The translations under genes were made by a program, and so were the position numbers. The notes under the pieces are model-generated. The model had not been told where the DNA came from, ran no database searches, and saw only the letters and a program-made list of their open reading frames with translations. A DNA stretch of 59,349 nt from an uncultured Lachnospiraceae bacterium. GTDB lineage: Bacteria > Bacillota > Clostridia > Lachnospirales > Lachnospiraceae. Positions 29,677 to 40,299 of this stretch are shown piece by piece (the stretch's first letter is position 1; each line of letters opens with the position of its first letter). The stretch spans positions 1 through 59,349 of the forward strand of contig CANQRR010000017.1 in NCBI GenBank assembly GCA_947626285.1, written 5' to 3'.

Positions 29677-32325
29677 TCAATGTCCAAGCTGCGCCAGCCT
29701 CTGCTTCACCTGCTTCATCATCTGCGTGTATTTCTCCAGCTTCGCCTTCTCCTCATCTATCTTCGCCTGAGGCGCCTTGCTGATGAAACGCTCATTGTTC
29801 AGCATGCCGTTGACGCGGGCAAGCTCCTTCGTCAGGCGTTCCTCTTCCTTCTGCAGGCGCTCCAGCTCCTTGTCGAGGTCAACCAGCTCCGCGAGCGGCA
29901 GATAGATCACCGCTTCCGGGATCACCGCGGATACCGCGTCTTCGCCGATACCGGCCTTATCCGCCTGTACATGCACCTCGCTCGCGTAGCCGAGCGTTGC
30001 GAAGAAGACCTTGCCGTTCTCAAAGATGTTCCGAAGCTCCGGATTCTCAGACACCACGAATACCTGCGCCTTTTTGCTCGGCGGCACATTCATGCCGGTG
30101 CGGACGTTGCGGATGCCGCGCACAGCCTCCTTGATCGTCTCGACCGCCTTCTCGTCCGCGTCGAACTCCCACTCTTTCTTATACTCCGGCCACGCGGAGA
30201 TCATGATCGACTCCTCCTGCGGCAGCAGCGTGCAGTAGATCTCTTCGGTCACAAACGGCATGTACGGGTGCAGCAGCTTCAGCGCGTTCGCGAGCACCGT
30301 GCGCAGCGTCCAGAGCGCGGCCGCCTTCGTCGTGTCCTCATCGCTGTAGAGACGCGGCTTCACCATCTCAATGTACCAGTCACAGAACTCCTCCCAGATG
30401 AAGTCGTACACCTTCTGGACCGCGATGCCGAGCTCATATTTTTCCATGTTCTCGGTCACGACCTTCGCCAGCGTGTTGACCTTCGAGAGGATCCACTTGT
30501 CCGCCCCGGTCAGGCTGTTCAGATCGATCGTCTCCGGCACCTCAGCCTTTTCCAGGTTCATCAGAATAAATCTGGACGCGTTCCAGACCTTGTTCGCAAA
30601 GTTGCGGGACGACTCCACGCGCTCCATGTAGAAACGCATGTCGTTGCCCGGCGCGTTGCCCGTGATCAGCGTCAGACGCAGCGCGTCCGCGCCGTACTGC
30701 TCGATGATCTCCAGCGGGTCGATGCCGTTGCCCAGCGACTTGCTCATCTTGCGCCCCTGCGAGTCGCGCACGAGGCCATGGATCAGCACATGGTGGAACG
30801 GCACCTCGCCGGTCTGCTCCAGCGCGGAGAATACCATGCGGATAACCCAGAAGAAAATGATATCGTAGCCCGTCACGAGCACGTCGGTCGGGTAGAAATA
30901 CTCAAGCTCCGGCGTCTTCTCCGGCCAGCCGAGCGTCGAGAACGGCCACAGCGCCGAGGAGAACCAGGTGTCCAGCGTGTCCTCGTCCTGCGTCAGATGC
31001 GTGCAGCCGCACTTCGGGCAGACCTTCGGCATCTCCTTCGCCACGACCACCTCGCCGCACTCGTCGCAGTAGTACGCCGGGATCCGGTGCCCCCACCAGA
31101 GCTGTCTGGAAATGCACCAGTCGCGGATGTTCTCAAGCCAGTGCAGATAGATCTTGTCGAAGCGGTCCGGCACGAACTGCAGAGAACCATTCTTCAGCGC
31201 CTCGATGGCCGGCTTCGCCAGCTCGTCCATCTTCACGAACCACTGCGGCTTGATCATCGGCTCTACCGTCGTCTTGCAGCGGTCATGCGTGCCGACGCTG
31301 TGGCTGTGCGGAACGACCTTCACGAGAAGTCCGAGATCCTCCAGGTCCTTGACGATCGCCTTTCTCGCCTCGTAGCGGTCCATACCCGCGTACTTGCCGC
31401 CCAGCTCGTTGATCGTCGCGTCGTCGTTCAGGATGTTGATCTCTGCCAGGTTATGGCGTTTGCCGACTTCAAAGTCGTTCGGGTCATGCGCCGGCGTGAT
31501 CTTCACACAGCCGGTCCCGAACTCCATGTCCACGTACTCGTCCGCGATCACCGGGATCGTACGCCCCGTGAGCGGCAGCTCGAGCATCTTGCCGACCAGG
31601 TGCTGATAGCGCTCATCCTCCGGGTTCACGGCCACCGCCGTATCGCCGAGCAGCGTCTCCGGGCGCGTCGTCGCAATCTCGACGAACTTCCCCTCCTCGC
31701 CGACCACCGGATAGTTGATGTGCCAGAAAAATCCGTCCTGATCCTGATGCTCCACCTCCGCGTCGGAGATCGACGTCTGACAGACCGGACACCAGTTGAT
31801 GATGCGGGATCCCTTGTAGATATAACCTTTCTCATACAGACGGATGAAAACCTCCTCAACCGCCTTTGAACAACCCTCGTCCATCGTGAAGCGCTCTCTG
31901 TCCCAGTCCGCGGACGCGCCGAGCTTCTTGAGCTGGTTGATGATCTTCCCGCCGTACTCCTCCTTCCACGCCCAGGCGTGCTTCAGGAATTCTTCGCGGC
32001 CGATCTCATCCTTTTCGATGCCCTGCTCCTTCAACTTCTCGATGACCTTGACCTCCGTCGCGATCGCGGCGTGGTCTGTGCCCGGCTGCCAGAGCGTCTC
32101 ATAGCCTTGCATCCGCTTGAAACGAATCAGGATATCCTGCATTGTCTCGTCGAGCGCGTGTCCCATGTGGAGCTGTCCCGTCACGTTAGGCGGCGGGATC
32201 ACGATCGTAAACGGTTTTTTATCCGGGTTCGGCTCCGCGTGAAAATATTTGCGGTCGAGCCATTTCTGATACAGTCTGTCCTCGAGCCCCTTCGGGTCAT
32301 AGGTTTTGGCAAGTTCCTTGCTCAT
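29677..32325 (-). CDS. valS: Valyl-tRNA synthetase
   Basis: An 882-residue class I synthetase that charges tRNA-Val. The HIGH box is [24 protein letters not shown] is [14 protein letters not shown], and the C-terminal coiled coil ([18 protein letters not shown]) is the ValS-specific tRNA arm. Two Cys pairs (CDECGE, CPKCGC) mark a zinc insert. Length is standard. The 50 bases before its start contain only a ribosome site and no T-box. A tRNA-Val gene with a TAC anticodon lies in the window at 46624. Confidence 0.97.
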   Translation of the reverse strand: MSKELAKTYDPKGLEDRLYQKWLDRKYFHAEPNPDKKPFTIVIPPPNVTGQLHMGHALDETMQDILIRFKRMQGYETLWQPGTDHAAIATEVKVIEKLKEQGIEKDEIGREEFLKHAWAWKEEYGGKIINQLKKLGASADWDRERFTMDEGCSKAVEEVFIRLYEKGYIYKGSRIINWCPVCQTSISDAEVEHQDQDGFFWHINYPVVGEEGKFVEIATTRPETLLGDTAVAVNPEDERYQHLVGKMLELPLTGRTIPVIADEYVDMEFGTGCVKITPAHDPNDFEVGKRHNLAEINILNDDATINELGGKYAGMDRYEARKAIVKDLEDLGLLVKVVPHSHSVGTHDRCKTTVEPMIKPQWFVKMDELAKPAIEALKNGSLQFVPDRFDKIYLHWLENIRDWCISRQLWWGHRIPAYYCDECGEVVVAKEMPKVCPKCGCTHLTQDEDTLDTWFSSALWPFSTLGWPEKTPELEYFYPTDVLVTGYDIIFFWVIRMVFSALEQTGEVPFHHVLIHGLVRDSQGRKMSKSLGNGIDPLEIIEQYGADALRLTLITGNAPGNDMRFYMERVESSRNFANKVWNASRFILMNLEKAEVPETIDLNSLTGADKWILSKVNTLAKVVTENMEKYELGIAVQKVYDFIWEEFCDWYIEMVKPRLYSDEDTTKAAALWTLRTVLANALKLLHPYMPFVTEEIYCTLLPQEESIMISAWPEYKKEWEFDADEKAVETIKEAVRGIRNVRTGMNVPPSKKAQVFVVSENPELRNIFENGKVFFATLGYASEVHVQADKAGIGEDAVSAVIPEAVIYLPLAELVDLDKELERLQKEEERLTKELARVNGMLNNERFISKAPQAKIDEEKAKLEKYTQMMKQVKQRLAQLGH

Positions 32326-32375
32326 AATGTGCCTCCTCTATATGAATTCTTGATCCTGTCAAACTTTGGAATCAG

Positions 32376-35300
32376 TCAGGAAACGTTTCGCTTAAACAGC
32401 TTCCTGTAATCCGCCTTCTTTTTCTTCGGGACGCGGATCACCGCATTCGCCGGAATCCCCTTGACTGCCCCGCCCTTTACTTTCTTTAAGACATTGCTCT
32501 TTACGACGATCTGTTTCAGATTCTTGCAGCCGTTAAACGCCTTCGCACCGATCGTCCGCACCGACTTTCCGATCACCACTTTCTTGAGCGATGTACAGCC
32601 CGAAAACGCCTGATTTCCGATGGAAAGAATGTTGCCGCCTATCGTCACCTGTTTCAGGGAGCGATTGTTCCTGAACGCTTTCGCCGCGATTGACGTCACT
32701 TTATAGCTACGCCCACCGATCTGAACCGTCTCCGGCACCTTGATCGACGACAGATTCTCCATTCCTGCTCCGCACAGCTCGACCGTACCTGTTTCGGCCT
32801 CGCACGATGTGATCCGATAGGACGAACCGCCCTGCTCGACCTGAGTGCCGACTGTCACACTGCTGACGACCGCCGCAGCCCCACCTCCGGATACCGATCC
32901 GGGAACCACGCTGGATACCGGAACGTTCCCCGCGCCGGCATTGTTCTGCGTTCCGGTATTTCCACTCGGTACAGAACTGCCGCCGGATACCGATGCGCCG
33001 GACGCACCCGTTCCGCTGTTGTTGCCGACAGCTGTACTGCTGTTCCCCGGCTTTACAGGTGACGGAGCCGCCGGACTCTGTCCTCCACCGGAATTCCCGC
33101 CCGTACCGCCGCTTCCGAGACTGCTGTTTCCCGGCTTCACAGGCGCTGGATTTGCAGGTGCCGGATTTACCGGTTTCTGCCCGCCAAAGCTGCTTCCACC
33201 TGATCCTGCCGTACTGCCGCCGTATCCTCCGCCCGAAGGATTCGCCGGATCATAGAATTCCACGGTGACTGTATAGGATTTTTTCGAGATGCCATCCGGA
33301 GCAGTCACTGTAAAAATCACCGGGGATCGAAAATCATGTATCGAACCGCTCCAGAAATTGCTGTTCGGCATCATCGAGCCCATCGATGCGCCAAAATCAA
33401 TTTCAATCTGCATCGCCGAAACGTCCGTACCATAAGGAACGCGAAGGATCACCGTGTTCTCCCCTATAATTCCCTCTACGTCCCGGGCAAGTCCCGGATT
33501 TACCTTCTCTGACACCGGGAACCTGAAACTATATATGCTGGCTTCACTGGATCGATGCACATGGACTGTAATCTCCACGCGAACGGTTTCACCCGTCCCG
33601 ATATCGCTGAGGTCATACCAGAGAACATAAGAGCCCACGGCTGTCGGCGTTCCACGATAACTAAAGCAGTTATTCCAGCTGCCAGGAAGCGCATCGTTTG
33701 TAACACCGTCCGGAAGTCTTCCGTTCACATATTTGGCAGAATAGCTCCCACTGCCCCCGCTTACCGGAATCGTCTCCCATTGATTCTTTCCCTGTACCAT
33801 ATGCACTTCTGTCTGCTGCAGCTGAATCCTTGACTGAATCGTCAATCTGCAGAGCTTTGCCGATATCGCTGCGGCATTATTCGGCATCGCATTTGTCGCA
33901 CAGACGTATAGATCCGCTCCATTATCTGCAGAAGTCAACACCTGATCCGGCTTTATCTCTATGTAAGTATTTCCCGTCCTTTTTACCACACGGATACCAT
34001 ACTCACTCAACTGATCCGCACCAAATACAGGCGTCGCCTCGCCGTTGTTGTAGACCAGGCTCATCCGCAGCCCGGACAGATCGAGCTTCTGCCCCTCGGC
34101 ATATACAGTCTTCGCCGGATCGCTCGCCACGGTCAGCGAGTCGGGCTCTTTGCCCGTCACCGTGATCGGGATCACAACACTCTGCCCGTAATACGTGACC
34201 GTCACACTTTTGTCCGCCGCGGTCAGCGGTCTCTTCTCATACATGAAACCGCTGTATATCATGCGATTCGGAATTCCGTCGATCGTTGCAAGGAAATACA
34301 GTCCGGACGGATTAAAATACTGTCCGACACTGTAGGTCTTTTTCACTGCTTTCTGCGCAGACTCTGCGAGCACAAAACGTGTGATGCTGGCAGGCGCTTT
34401 TACTGTAACACTAAACGTCGCCACCTTCCCCAGATAACTTACCTTTATATTTTTCGTGCCGGGCGTGGAACTGTCGAAACCGCTGACCATGTCGTCCGTG
34501 ATGGCAGCGCCTCTCTTTCCGTTTATCGTCAGATAACCCCAAGTATAGATTTGTTCCCCGACATAGCAGGACAGCGGCGTACCCTCTGTCCCCAAAGAAA
34601 TAATATCATTCGCCGTGAAATGTTCCGGTCCCTGGGTTCCCATCTTCCAGTCGCTGCCGAATTCCCAGCCGCTGTAGGAATCCTGCCGCTTAAGCTGATC
34701 CTCCGTCAGCAGGACATTCGCATCGATATCTTCAGGGATCTTCGTATTCACTGCATTCGTGGATCCGACCGCCGGAATCGTCCCCGTTTTCGCGCGGCAA
34801 TTGACGAGATGCGTGCTGAGACCGGAATTCACGACCGACCTGTCCGCCAGCCCGCAGAGCTGTCCGGCAGACGAAATTCCACCGTTCACCGTTATACTTC
34901 CGGTATGGATGCAGCAGCTCAGCAGACCGCCCATGCCCATACTCTCCAGCTTTCCGGCAAATCCACCCACATACACCGTACAGCCGTCGTTTGACTGGTT
35001 CACCGTGATGCTGCCGCCGCTGAGAGAATTCTTCACCGTACCGGTCTGTATGCCGGCGATGCCGCCGATCCAGCAATCCGACGCCGGAACGTCCAGCGTA
35101 ATCGCCGCTCTGGTCTCACATCTGTATATCCTGCCCGCCACCTCGTTCTCTCCGGCAAACATGCCGAACGCAGCATAGCTGAAACTGCCCTGTCCGCGCA
35201 GTATCTTCGCATCGACAGTACCGGTCGCCGCACAATCCTTGATGAGTCCGGTATTGACCTGCGCAAACATACCCTGCGTCCCGGTAAACTCACCGCCAAA

Positions 35301-36857
35301 CGCCGCCTCGATCGCCAGGTTCTGGATCGTTCCGGCGTTTCGCCCGATCAGAGGTTTTTTCAGTCCGTAGATCTTATGCCCGTCTCCATCCAATACTCCG
35401 GAAAAATAGGTAACTGTCAGATTGCTCTGCGTGCCCGCTTGAATGTCATTCGCCAGTTTATAATGCGCGCCCGGCTTGTTCCCGATCAGCGCAAGATCAT
35501 TGAAATCGTCGATCACATACGGATTCCCGCTGCTGCCGTCGCCGCCTGCCGGCACAGAAACGCTCCTGCCTCCGCTCACGATCATATATCGAATTTTATC
35601 GCCGCCATTGGCCGGAACCGTAAATGAACCATTCTTCAGCCGGATCATGATTCCGGACGTCGGCTCCAGAGAATGCGCCTGTCCGCTCGCCCCCATATAC
35701 AGGGGATAGTTACTGACCTTCTGCGCCACAATAGCGTCGCCCGCAAAACCGTATTTTCCATTCGACTCCTGCGCAAGGATCGCCGTGTAAAAGTTTGTCA
35801 GCAAATCCTCAAACTGTATACTGTTCCCAAACACCCGCTCCAGATACACATCCGGGGCGCAATCCGCGGTAACCGTGTAAAACTTCGGAAACAGCTTCAT
35901 CGGCTCATAGCGCCCCGCCGCCTGCGCGATCAGATAGCGCACAAACAGATACGGCATCCCATAGTCCTGCGCCGTGCTGTTCCGATAATTTTTGTAGATG
36001 AGCGGAGAACCGTTGCGGATATCCGTGTTCCCTGCAATGCTGTCCATCCAGCCGTTGTTGTCCGTGCCGCCCCAGAGATAGTCCATCGCCGCCACGGAGA
36101 TTCCTTCGTTCAGCCAGGTATAGGGCTGATATGCGTCGCCCTTCGCCAGCAGGCGGAACAGCGCGTGCTGTCCCTCGTGCACCAGAAGACCGTTGCGTGA
36201 CCCCATCGAGCCGAATTCGTAGGCGGACGCCGCCGGCGTATTGATATGGATCGCCGTAATCTCAGAATTGTACTTGTAGACGCCGCTCGCGCTTGAGATC
36301 GTCTCCAGCATGATCGACAGCTTACCCCAGGGGATGTTTCCCCCTGCCATCTCATTTAACATCTCATATGGCTGTCCGTCGTAAGTCTTCTGCATGTCCT
36401 GCGCGATGGAGTTTGTTTTCCCTGCCGCGTCATAGCCTGATTTCAGGTTTTCTTCCATCCAGACATAGCAATGCTCCCCCTCGCCGATACAGACATACGT
36501 CCGCATCCCGTTGTAGGGCGACGCAATGCTCTTTTTTGTACCAACCGTATATGTCCCGCCAGCCGCGATCGGAGCCGCCGCATATGCCATGCCGGGCTGC
36601 ACAACGTCCTGCCCCACCGGATCGGATGCGGATGAAATGCGCACCGTATTCGCGCCGTTCCCTGACGCGTCAAAGACCAGCGTGCCCGTGCTCTGCGTGG
36701 CAGTCGTGCTCGTGTTGACGATGACCGCATAATCGCCGGATAACGTCTGTCCCGGTTTCCCCTCCGTCACATTTGCGGACACAGAAAGTGCGCCCGTCCC
36801 CAGCAGAAACAGGCTCAGAATAAAAAATTTCGCGATATGTCTCATCCATCTTTTCAT
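32376..36857 (-). CDS. Secreted gluzincin-like metalloprotease with GLUG/Ig-like regions and BspA-type LRRs
   Basis: A 1493-residue surface or secreted protein. The chosen ATG (36857) follows GAGGAG and opens a signal peptide (KRWMRHIAKFFILSLFLLG, ending SVSA-N). Near residue 220 lies LVHEGQHALFRLL, followed by WLNEGISVAAMDYL, a HExxH-type zinc site and the Glu ligand, as in gluzincin peptidases. GLUG-like repeats follow (GGFAGKLES, GMFAGENEVAG), then Ig-like bacterial domains (about 770-1100), a cadherin-like segment, a Gly/Ser/Pro linker of about 110 residues and about four BspA LRRs (FSGCTSLKKVVIG, FNGCKNLKQIVV). No LPXTG is seen and the end is basic, so wall binding is likely through other contacts. 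Confidence 0.88.
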   Translation of the reverse strand: MKRWMRHIAKFFILSLFLLGTGALSVSANVTEGKPGQTLSGDYAVIVNTSTTATQSTGTLVFDASGNGANTVRISSASDPVGQDVVQPGMAYAAAPIAAGGTYTVGTKKSIASPYNGMRTYVCIGEGEHCYVWMEENLKSGYDAAGKTNSIAQDMQKTYDGQPYEMLNEMAGGNIPWGKLSIMLETISSASGVYKYNSEITAIHINTPAASAYEFGSMGSRNGLLVHEGQHALFRLLAKGDAYQPYTWLNEGISVAAMDYLWGGTDNNGWMDSIAGNTDIRNGSPLIYKNYRNSTAQDYGMPYLFVRYLIAQAAGRYEPMKLFPKFYTVTADCAPDVYLERVFGNSIQFEDLLTNFYTAILAQESNGKYGFAGDAIVAQKVSNYPLYMGASGQAHSLEPTSGIMIRLKNGSFTVPANGGDKIRYMIVSGGRSVSVPAGGDGSSGNPYVIDDFNDLALIGNKPGAHYKLANDIQAGTQSNLTVTYFSGVLDGDGHKIYGLKKPLIGRNAGTIQNLAIEAAFGGEFTGTQGMFAQVNTGLIKDCAATGTVDAKILRGQGSFSYAAFGMFAGENEVAGRIYRCETRAAITLDVPASDCWIGGIAGIQTGTVKNSLSGGSITVNQSNDGCTVYVGGFAGKLESMGMGGLLSCCIHTGSITVNGGISSAGQLCGLADRSVVNSGLSTHLVNCRAKTGTIPAVGSTNAVNTKIPEDIDANVLLTEDQLKRQDSYSGWEFGSDWKMGTQGPEHFTANDIISLGTEGTPLSCYVGEQIYTWGYLTINGKRGAAITDDMVSGFDSSTPGTKNIKVSYLGKVATFSVTVKAPASITRFVLAESAQKAVKKTYSVGQYFNPSGLYFLATIDGIPNRMIYSGFMYEKRPLTAADKSVTVTYYGQSVVIPITVTGKEPDSLTVASDPAKTVYAEGQKLDLSGLRMSLVYNNGEATPVFGADQLSEYGIRVVKRTGNTYIEIKPDQVLTSADNGADLYVCATNAMPNNAAAISAKLCRLTIQSRIQLQQTEVHMVQGKNQWETIPVSGGSGSYSAKYVNGRLPDGVTNDALPGSWNNCFSYRGTPTAVGSYVLWYDLSDIGTGETVRVEITVHVHRSSEASIYSFRFPVSEKVNPGLARDVEGIIGENTVILRVPYGTDVSAMQIEIDFGASMGSMMPNSNFWSGSIHDFRSPVIFTVTAPDGISKKSYTVTVEFYDPANPSGGGYGGSTAGSGGSSFGGQKPVNPAPANPAPVKPGNSSLGSGGTGGNSGGGQSPAAPSPVKPGNSSTAVGNNSGTGASGASVSGGSSVPSGNTGTQNNAGAGNVPVSSVVPGSVSGGGAAAVVSSVTVGTQVEQGGSSYRITSCEAETGTVELCGAGMENLSSIKVPETVQIGGRSYKVTSIAAKAFRNNRSLKQVTIGGNILSIGNQAFSGCTSLKKVVIGKSVRTIGAKAFNGCKNLKQIVVKSNVLKKVKGGAVKGIPANAVIRVPKKKKADYRKLFKRNVS

Positions 36858-36911
36858 ATTGTGCAAACTCCTCAGCAAGCCATCTATCGCAAACCACAAT
36901 AAACCAATTTT

Positions 36912-36940
36912 ATTTTACCGTAATCCGGAAACCCTGTCAA
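36912..36940 (-). promoter_or_regulatory. Promoter of the secreted LRR protein gene
   Basis: TTGACA (36935-36940), a 17-base spacer and TAAAAT (36912-36917) on the minus strand, 55 bases before the ATG. Confidence 0.8.
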
Positions 36941-36985
36941 TTGAGATTCTGAATAAATCAGCCCGCAAAATACGGCCGTTTTTAG

Positions 36986-37014
36986 TTGCATTTCCCGCAG
37001 CTGTCGTGTATACC
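36986..37014 (+). promoter_or_regulatory. Possible promoter of pepT
   Basis: TTGCAT (36986-36991), 17 bases and TATACC (37009-37014) on the plus strand, back-to-back with the LRR gene's promoter. The -10 is weak. Confidence 0.5.
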
Positions 37015-37055
37015 ATAGATAAGGAATTCCAAGTCAGAGAAAGGAGCCACAGGCC

Positions 37056-38273
37056 ATGAAATCATATGAGAGATTTTTGAACTATGTAAAGATCCACACC
37101 ACGAGCGACGAGGAGAGCGCCTCCTCTCCTACGACTTACAGACAGTTCGATCTTGCGGAACTTCTGGTAAGCGAGATGAAAGAACTCGGCATCGCGGACG
37201 CCCGTGTCGCCGAGAACTGCTATGTCTACGGGACGCTCCCCGCGACGCCGGGCTGCGAGGACAAGCCCGCGATCGGCTTCCTCGCGCACATGGACACCGC
37301 GCCGGACTTCTGCGGTGAGAACGTCCGTCCGCAGATCCATGAGAACTACGACGGGAAAGCGCTTGTCCTCGGCGAGAGCGGCCGTATCCTGTCTCCGGAG
37401 ACTTTCCCGCATCTTGATCTGCTGAAGGGACGCACCCTGATCACCACGGACGGCACGACGCTGCTCGGGGCGGACGACAAGGCAGGCGTCGCGGAGATCA
37501 TGACGCTCGCGCAGCGTCTGATCGAAGAGGAGATTCCGCACGGAAAGATCTGCATCGGTTTCACCCCGGACGAAGAGGTCGGCAGCGGCGCTGAAGGGCT
37601 CGATCTTTCCGCCTTCGGAGCCAAGTACGCCTACACCGTGGACGGAGGCCCGGAAAACGAGATCGTCTATGAGAACTTCAACGCGGCCGCCGCGGATTTC
37701 GAAGTGAACGGCTTCAACATCCACCCGGGCGACGCGAAGGACAAGATGATAAACGCGTCCCTGGTCGCTATGGAAATAAACGGCATGCTCCCCGCCGCCG
37801 AGCGCCCGGAGCACACGGAACGATACGAGGGCTTCTATCATCTGACGTCCATGACGGGCTCGGTCGAGCGCGCACACCTGTCCTACATCGTCCGCGACCA
37901 CAGCAGCGCCCGCTTCGACAGCCGTCTGGAGACCCTGCGCCTGATCGAGAAGACAATCAACGAGAAATATGGCCCCGGCACGGTCACACTGACCTTGAAA
38001 GAACAATACCGAAACATGGAAGAAAAGATCCGCCCCTGCATGCACTTGATTGACAACGCAAAAGACTCCATCCGGTCGCTCGGAATGGAGCCTGACGTCT
38101 CGCCGATCCGCGGTGGCACGGACGGCGCGCGGCTTTCCTTCCGCGGGCTGCCCTGCCCGAATCTCGGCACCGGCGGCTACGCGTTCCACGGCCCGTACGA
38201 ACACATCACCGCCGAAAGCATGGACACCGTCGTGGAAGTGCTGCTTGGGATCGTCGCGCGCTACGCTAAATAA
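37056..38273 (+). CDS. pepT: Peptidase T (tripeptide aminopeptidase)
   Basis: A 405-residue M20B metallopeptidase releasing N-terminal residues from tripeptides. Zinc ligand blocks are GFLAHMDTAPD (His and Asp), LLGADDKAGVAEIM (bridging Asp), FTPDEEVGSG (catalytic Glu), and the C-terminal HGPYEHITAESMD. The dimerisation lid lies in the middle. An AAAGGAG site precedes the ATG. Cytoplasmic, a single gene with a terminator after it. Confidence 0.96.
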   Translation: MKSYERFLNYVKIHTTSDEESASSPTTYRQFDLAELLVSEMKELGIADARVAENCYVYGTLPATPGCEDKPAIGFLAHMDTAPDFCGENVRPQIHENYDGKALVLGESGRILSPETFPHLDLLKGRTLITTDGTTLLGADDKAGVAEIMTLAQRLIEEEIPHGKICIGFTPDEEVGSGAEGLDLSAFGAKYAYTVDGGPENEIVYENFNAAAADFEVNGFNIHPGDAKDKMINASLVAMEINGMLPAAERPEHTERYEGFYHLTSMTGSVERAHLSYIVRDHSSARFDSRLETLRLIEKTINEKYGPGTVTLTLKEQYRNMEEKIRPCMHLIDNAKDSIRSLGMEPDVSPIRGGTDGARLSFRGLPCPNLGTGGYAFHGPYEHITAESMDTVVEVLLGIVARYAK

Positions 38274-38276
38274 GTA

Positions 38277-38309
38277 CAGGGGCGTCCCAAAAAAGGCGCC
38301 CCTGCTTTT
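38277..38309. terminator. Bidirectional terminator between pepT and the ABC permease gene
   Basis: CAGGGGCG (38277-38284) and CGCCCCTG (38297-38304) form an 8-bp stem. CTTTTG follows on the plus strand. It lies between convergent genes and may serve both, though the minus side has no clear U-run. Confidence 0.7.
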
Positions 38310-38320
38310 GTGCAGGCTCG

Positions 38321-39487
38321 TTATTCGTACCGCAGCGCATTGATCGGCTTGAGCTTCGCGGCCTTGTTCGCCGGATAGATGCCGAACACGAGGCCGACCA
38401 TGATCGAGAAACCGAGCGCCATCGCCGCGACGCCGCCTGTGATCCCGAAATGGTAGTCCGGAAACAGTGTGTTGAGCGTCGTCAGGACGCCCTGGCTGAT
38501 CAGCATACCAATCAGTCCGCCGATCAGAGAGATGATCACGGATTCGATCATAAACTGCACCACGATGTCGGACTTCAGCGCGCCGATCGCCTTGCGGATG
38601 CCGATCTCTCTCGTGCGCTCCGTCACCGACACGAGCATGATGTTCATGATTCCGATGCCGCCGACGAGCAGGGAGATCCCCGCGATCGCGCCGAGCAGCA
38701 GCTCGAGCGCCGCCATGACGTCGTTCACCGCGTCCATCACATCGGTCAGATTGACGATGCTGTAGCTGTCGTCGTCCCCGTACTTTTCCATCAGCGCACG
38801 GTCGAGCACGTCCTCCGCCTCCTGCGTCGTCGCGCCTTCCTCCGTCGCCACATAAAAATTGTTGACGCTGACGTTCGAGAGCAGGCGCTGCGCGTTCGTA
38901 AACGGCAGATATACCGCCGAGTTCGCGCTGCCGAACATGGTCTCCTGCGCTTCGTTCAGCACGCCCACGATCCGGTAATCCCGGCCGGAGAGCCGGATCG
39001 TCTGATCCAGGATATCGGTATTTCCGAACAGATCCCTCGCCACGGAATGTCCGACGATACACACGCCCAGCCGCTCTTCATTGTCGAGCTGCGTGATGGC
39101 GCGTCCGGACTCCAGATCCAGCCCCTGCACCGCGTCATAAGACTCCGTGATCCCGTTGATCGTCACATCGGTCGATTTCCCGGCCGCCTTTGCCGTTCCA
39201 CTGCCGGAGAGCGTCGGGGATACATAGGCGATCCCCTCCTCCCCCGCAAGCGCTTCCACTTCTCCGAGCGTCAGCCTCTTGGAACGGTCCGTGATCGACA
39301 CGACGAGCTGGTCGCCTCCGAGCTCATCTAACGACTCCGTCACCGTGTTCGTCGCGCCCTGCACCAGGGAGATCAGAAGCGTCACGGCCATTACGCCGAT
39401 GATGATGCCGAGCATCGTCAGAAAGGAGCGCAGCTTGTTCGAGAGCACCGCGGAAAAGGCCATCTTCCCGGCCTGTGAGAGCTTCAT
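38321..39487 (-). CDS. MacB-like ABC transporter permease
   Basis: A 388-residue FtsX/MacB permease. An N-terminal helix (MLGIIIGVMAVTLLISLVQ) is followed by the MacB periplasmic core (SGSGTAKAAGKSTDVTINGI, later DNEERLGVCIVGHSVARDLFG) and a C-terminal three-helix FtsX domain, ending EAKLKPINALRYE-like (AAKLKPINALRYE). Its start overlaps the ATPase gene stop in an ATGA, so translation is coupled. It forms a tripartite exporter with the next two genes. In a Gram-positive cell such systems export peptides, lantibiotics or drugs; the substrate is not shown. Confidence 0.93.
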   Translation of the reverse strand: MKLSQAGKMAFSAVLSNKLRSFLTMLGIIIGVMAVTLLISLVQGATNTVTESLDELGGDQLVVSITDRSKRLTLGEVEALAGEEGIAYVSPTLSGSGTAKAAGKSTDVTINGITESYDAVQGLDLESGRAITQLDNEERLGVCIVGHSVARDLFGNTDILDQTIRLSGRDYRIVGVLNEAQETMFGSANSAVYLPFTNAQRLLSNVSVNNFYVATEEGATTQEAEDVLDRALMEKYGDDDSYSIVNLTDVMDAVNDVMAALELLLGAIAGISLLVGGIGIMNIMLVSVTERTREIGIRKAIGALKSDIVVQFMIESVIISLIGGLIGMLISQGVLTTLNTLFPDYHFGITGGVAAMALGFSIMVGLVFGIYPANKAAKLKPINALRYE

Positions 39488-40299
39488 GCCTGACCGCCTC
39501 CTTTCCCGCTGTCCGGCACACCGGTCTTTCCATTGCCCGGCGCAGAAGTCCTGCTGTTACTCTGCGCGGCAGTCCCTCCGTTGCTCGACGCGGTCTTCCC
39601 GTCATATACCAGAACGTTCCCGCTGTCAGAGACGATCTTCCCGTCCAGCAGACGCACACGCCGCGGCGCGGCAGCCGCGATCTCGTTGTCATGCGTGATC
39701 AGCACCAGCGTATTTCCCTGCGCATGCAGCTCTTTCAGAAGCTGCATAATGTCGTTCGTCGAATGGGAGTCCAGGTTCCCGGTCGGCTCGTCGGCAAGGA
39801 TCAGCGACGGCTTTGTCACAAGGGCGCGGGCCACCGCGACACGCTGCTGCTGCCCGCCCGAGAGCTGGTTCGGCCTGTGGTGCACGCGGTTTCCGAGCGA
39901 CACCCTCTCCAGCGCTTCGAGCACGCGCGTCTTTCGCTCCGATCCCGGCACGCCCTGGTAGATCAGCGGCAGCTCCACGTTCTCATAAGCCGTCAGTTTC
40001 GGCAGCAGGTTGAACTGCTGAAAGATGAAACCGATCTTGCGGTTGCGCAGGATGCTCTGCTGTTTCTCACTCAGATCGGAAACCTCCTGTCCGTCGATCC
40101 GGTACGTCCCCTCGTCCGCCGTGTCCAGACAGCCAATGATGTTCATCAGCGTGGACTTTCCGCTCCCGGACGCTCCGATGATCGCGACAAACTCCCTGTC
40201 CTGTATCGTGAGGCTGACGCCGTCCAGCGCGTGTACCTCCTCCTCACCGAGCTGATAGATCTTCCGGATGTCGCGCAGCTCAATCATTCTGTTCGTCAC
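39484..40299 (-). CDS. MacB/LolD-like ABC transporter ATPase with low-complexity tail
   Basis: A 271-residue ATPase. Walker [16 protein letters not shown] (about residue 42), Q-loop [10 protein letters not shown], signature [15 protein letters not shown], Walker [14 protein letters not shown], and H-loop LITHDNE are all intact. The last 45 or so residues ([20 protein letters not shown] onward) are a Gly/Ser/Asn/Lys-rich tail not typical of the family; it may be dispensable. Its start overlaps the adaptor gene by 20 bases. Confidence 0.94.
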   Translation of the reverse strand: MTNRMIELRDIRKIYQLGEEEVHALDGVSLTIQDREFVAIIGASGSGKSTLMNIIGCLDTADEGTYRIDGQEVSDLSEKQQSILRNRKIGFIFQQFNLLPKLTAYENVELPLIYQGVPGSERKTRVLEALERVSLGNRVHHRPNQLSGGQQQRVAVARALVTKPSLILADEPTGNLDSHSTNDIMQLLKELHAQGNTLVLITHDNEIAAAAPRRVRLLDGKIVSDSGNVLVYDGKTASSNGGTAAQSNSRTSAPGNGKTGVPDSGKGGGQA

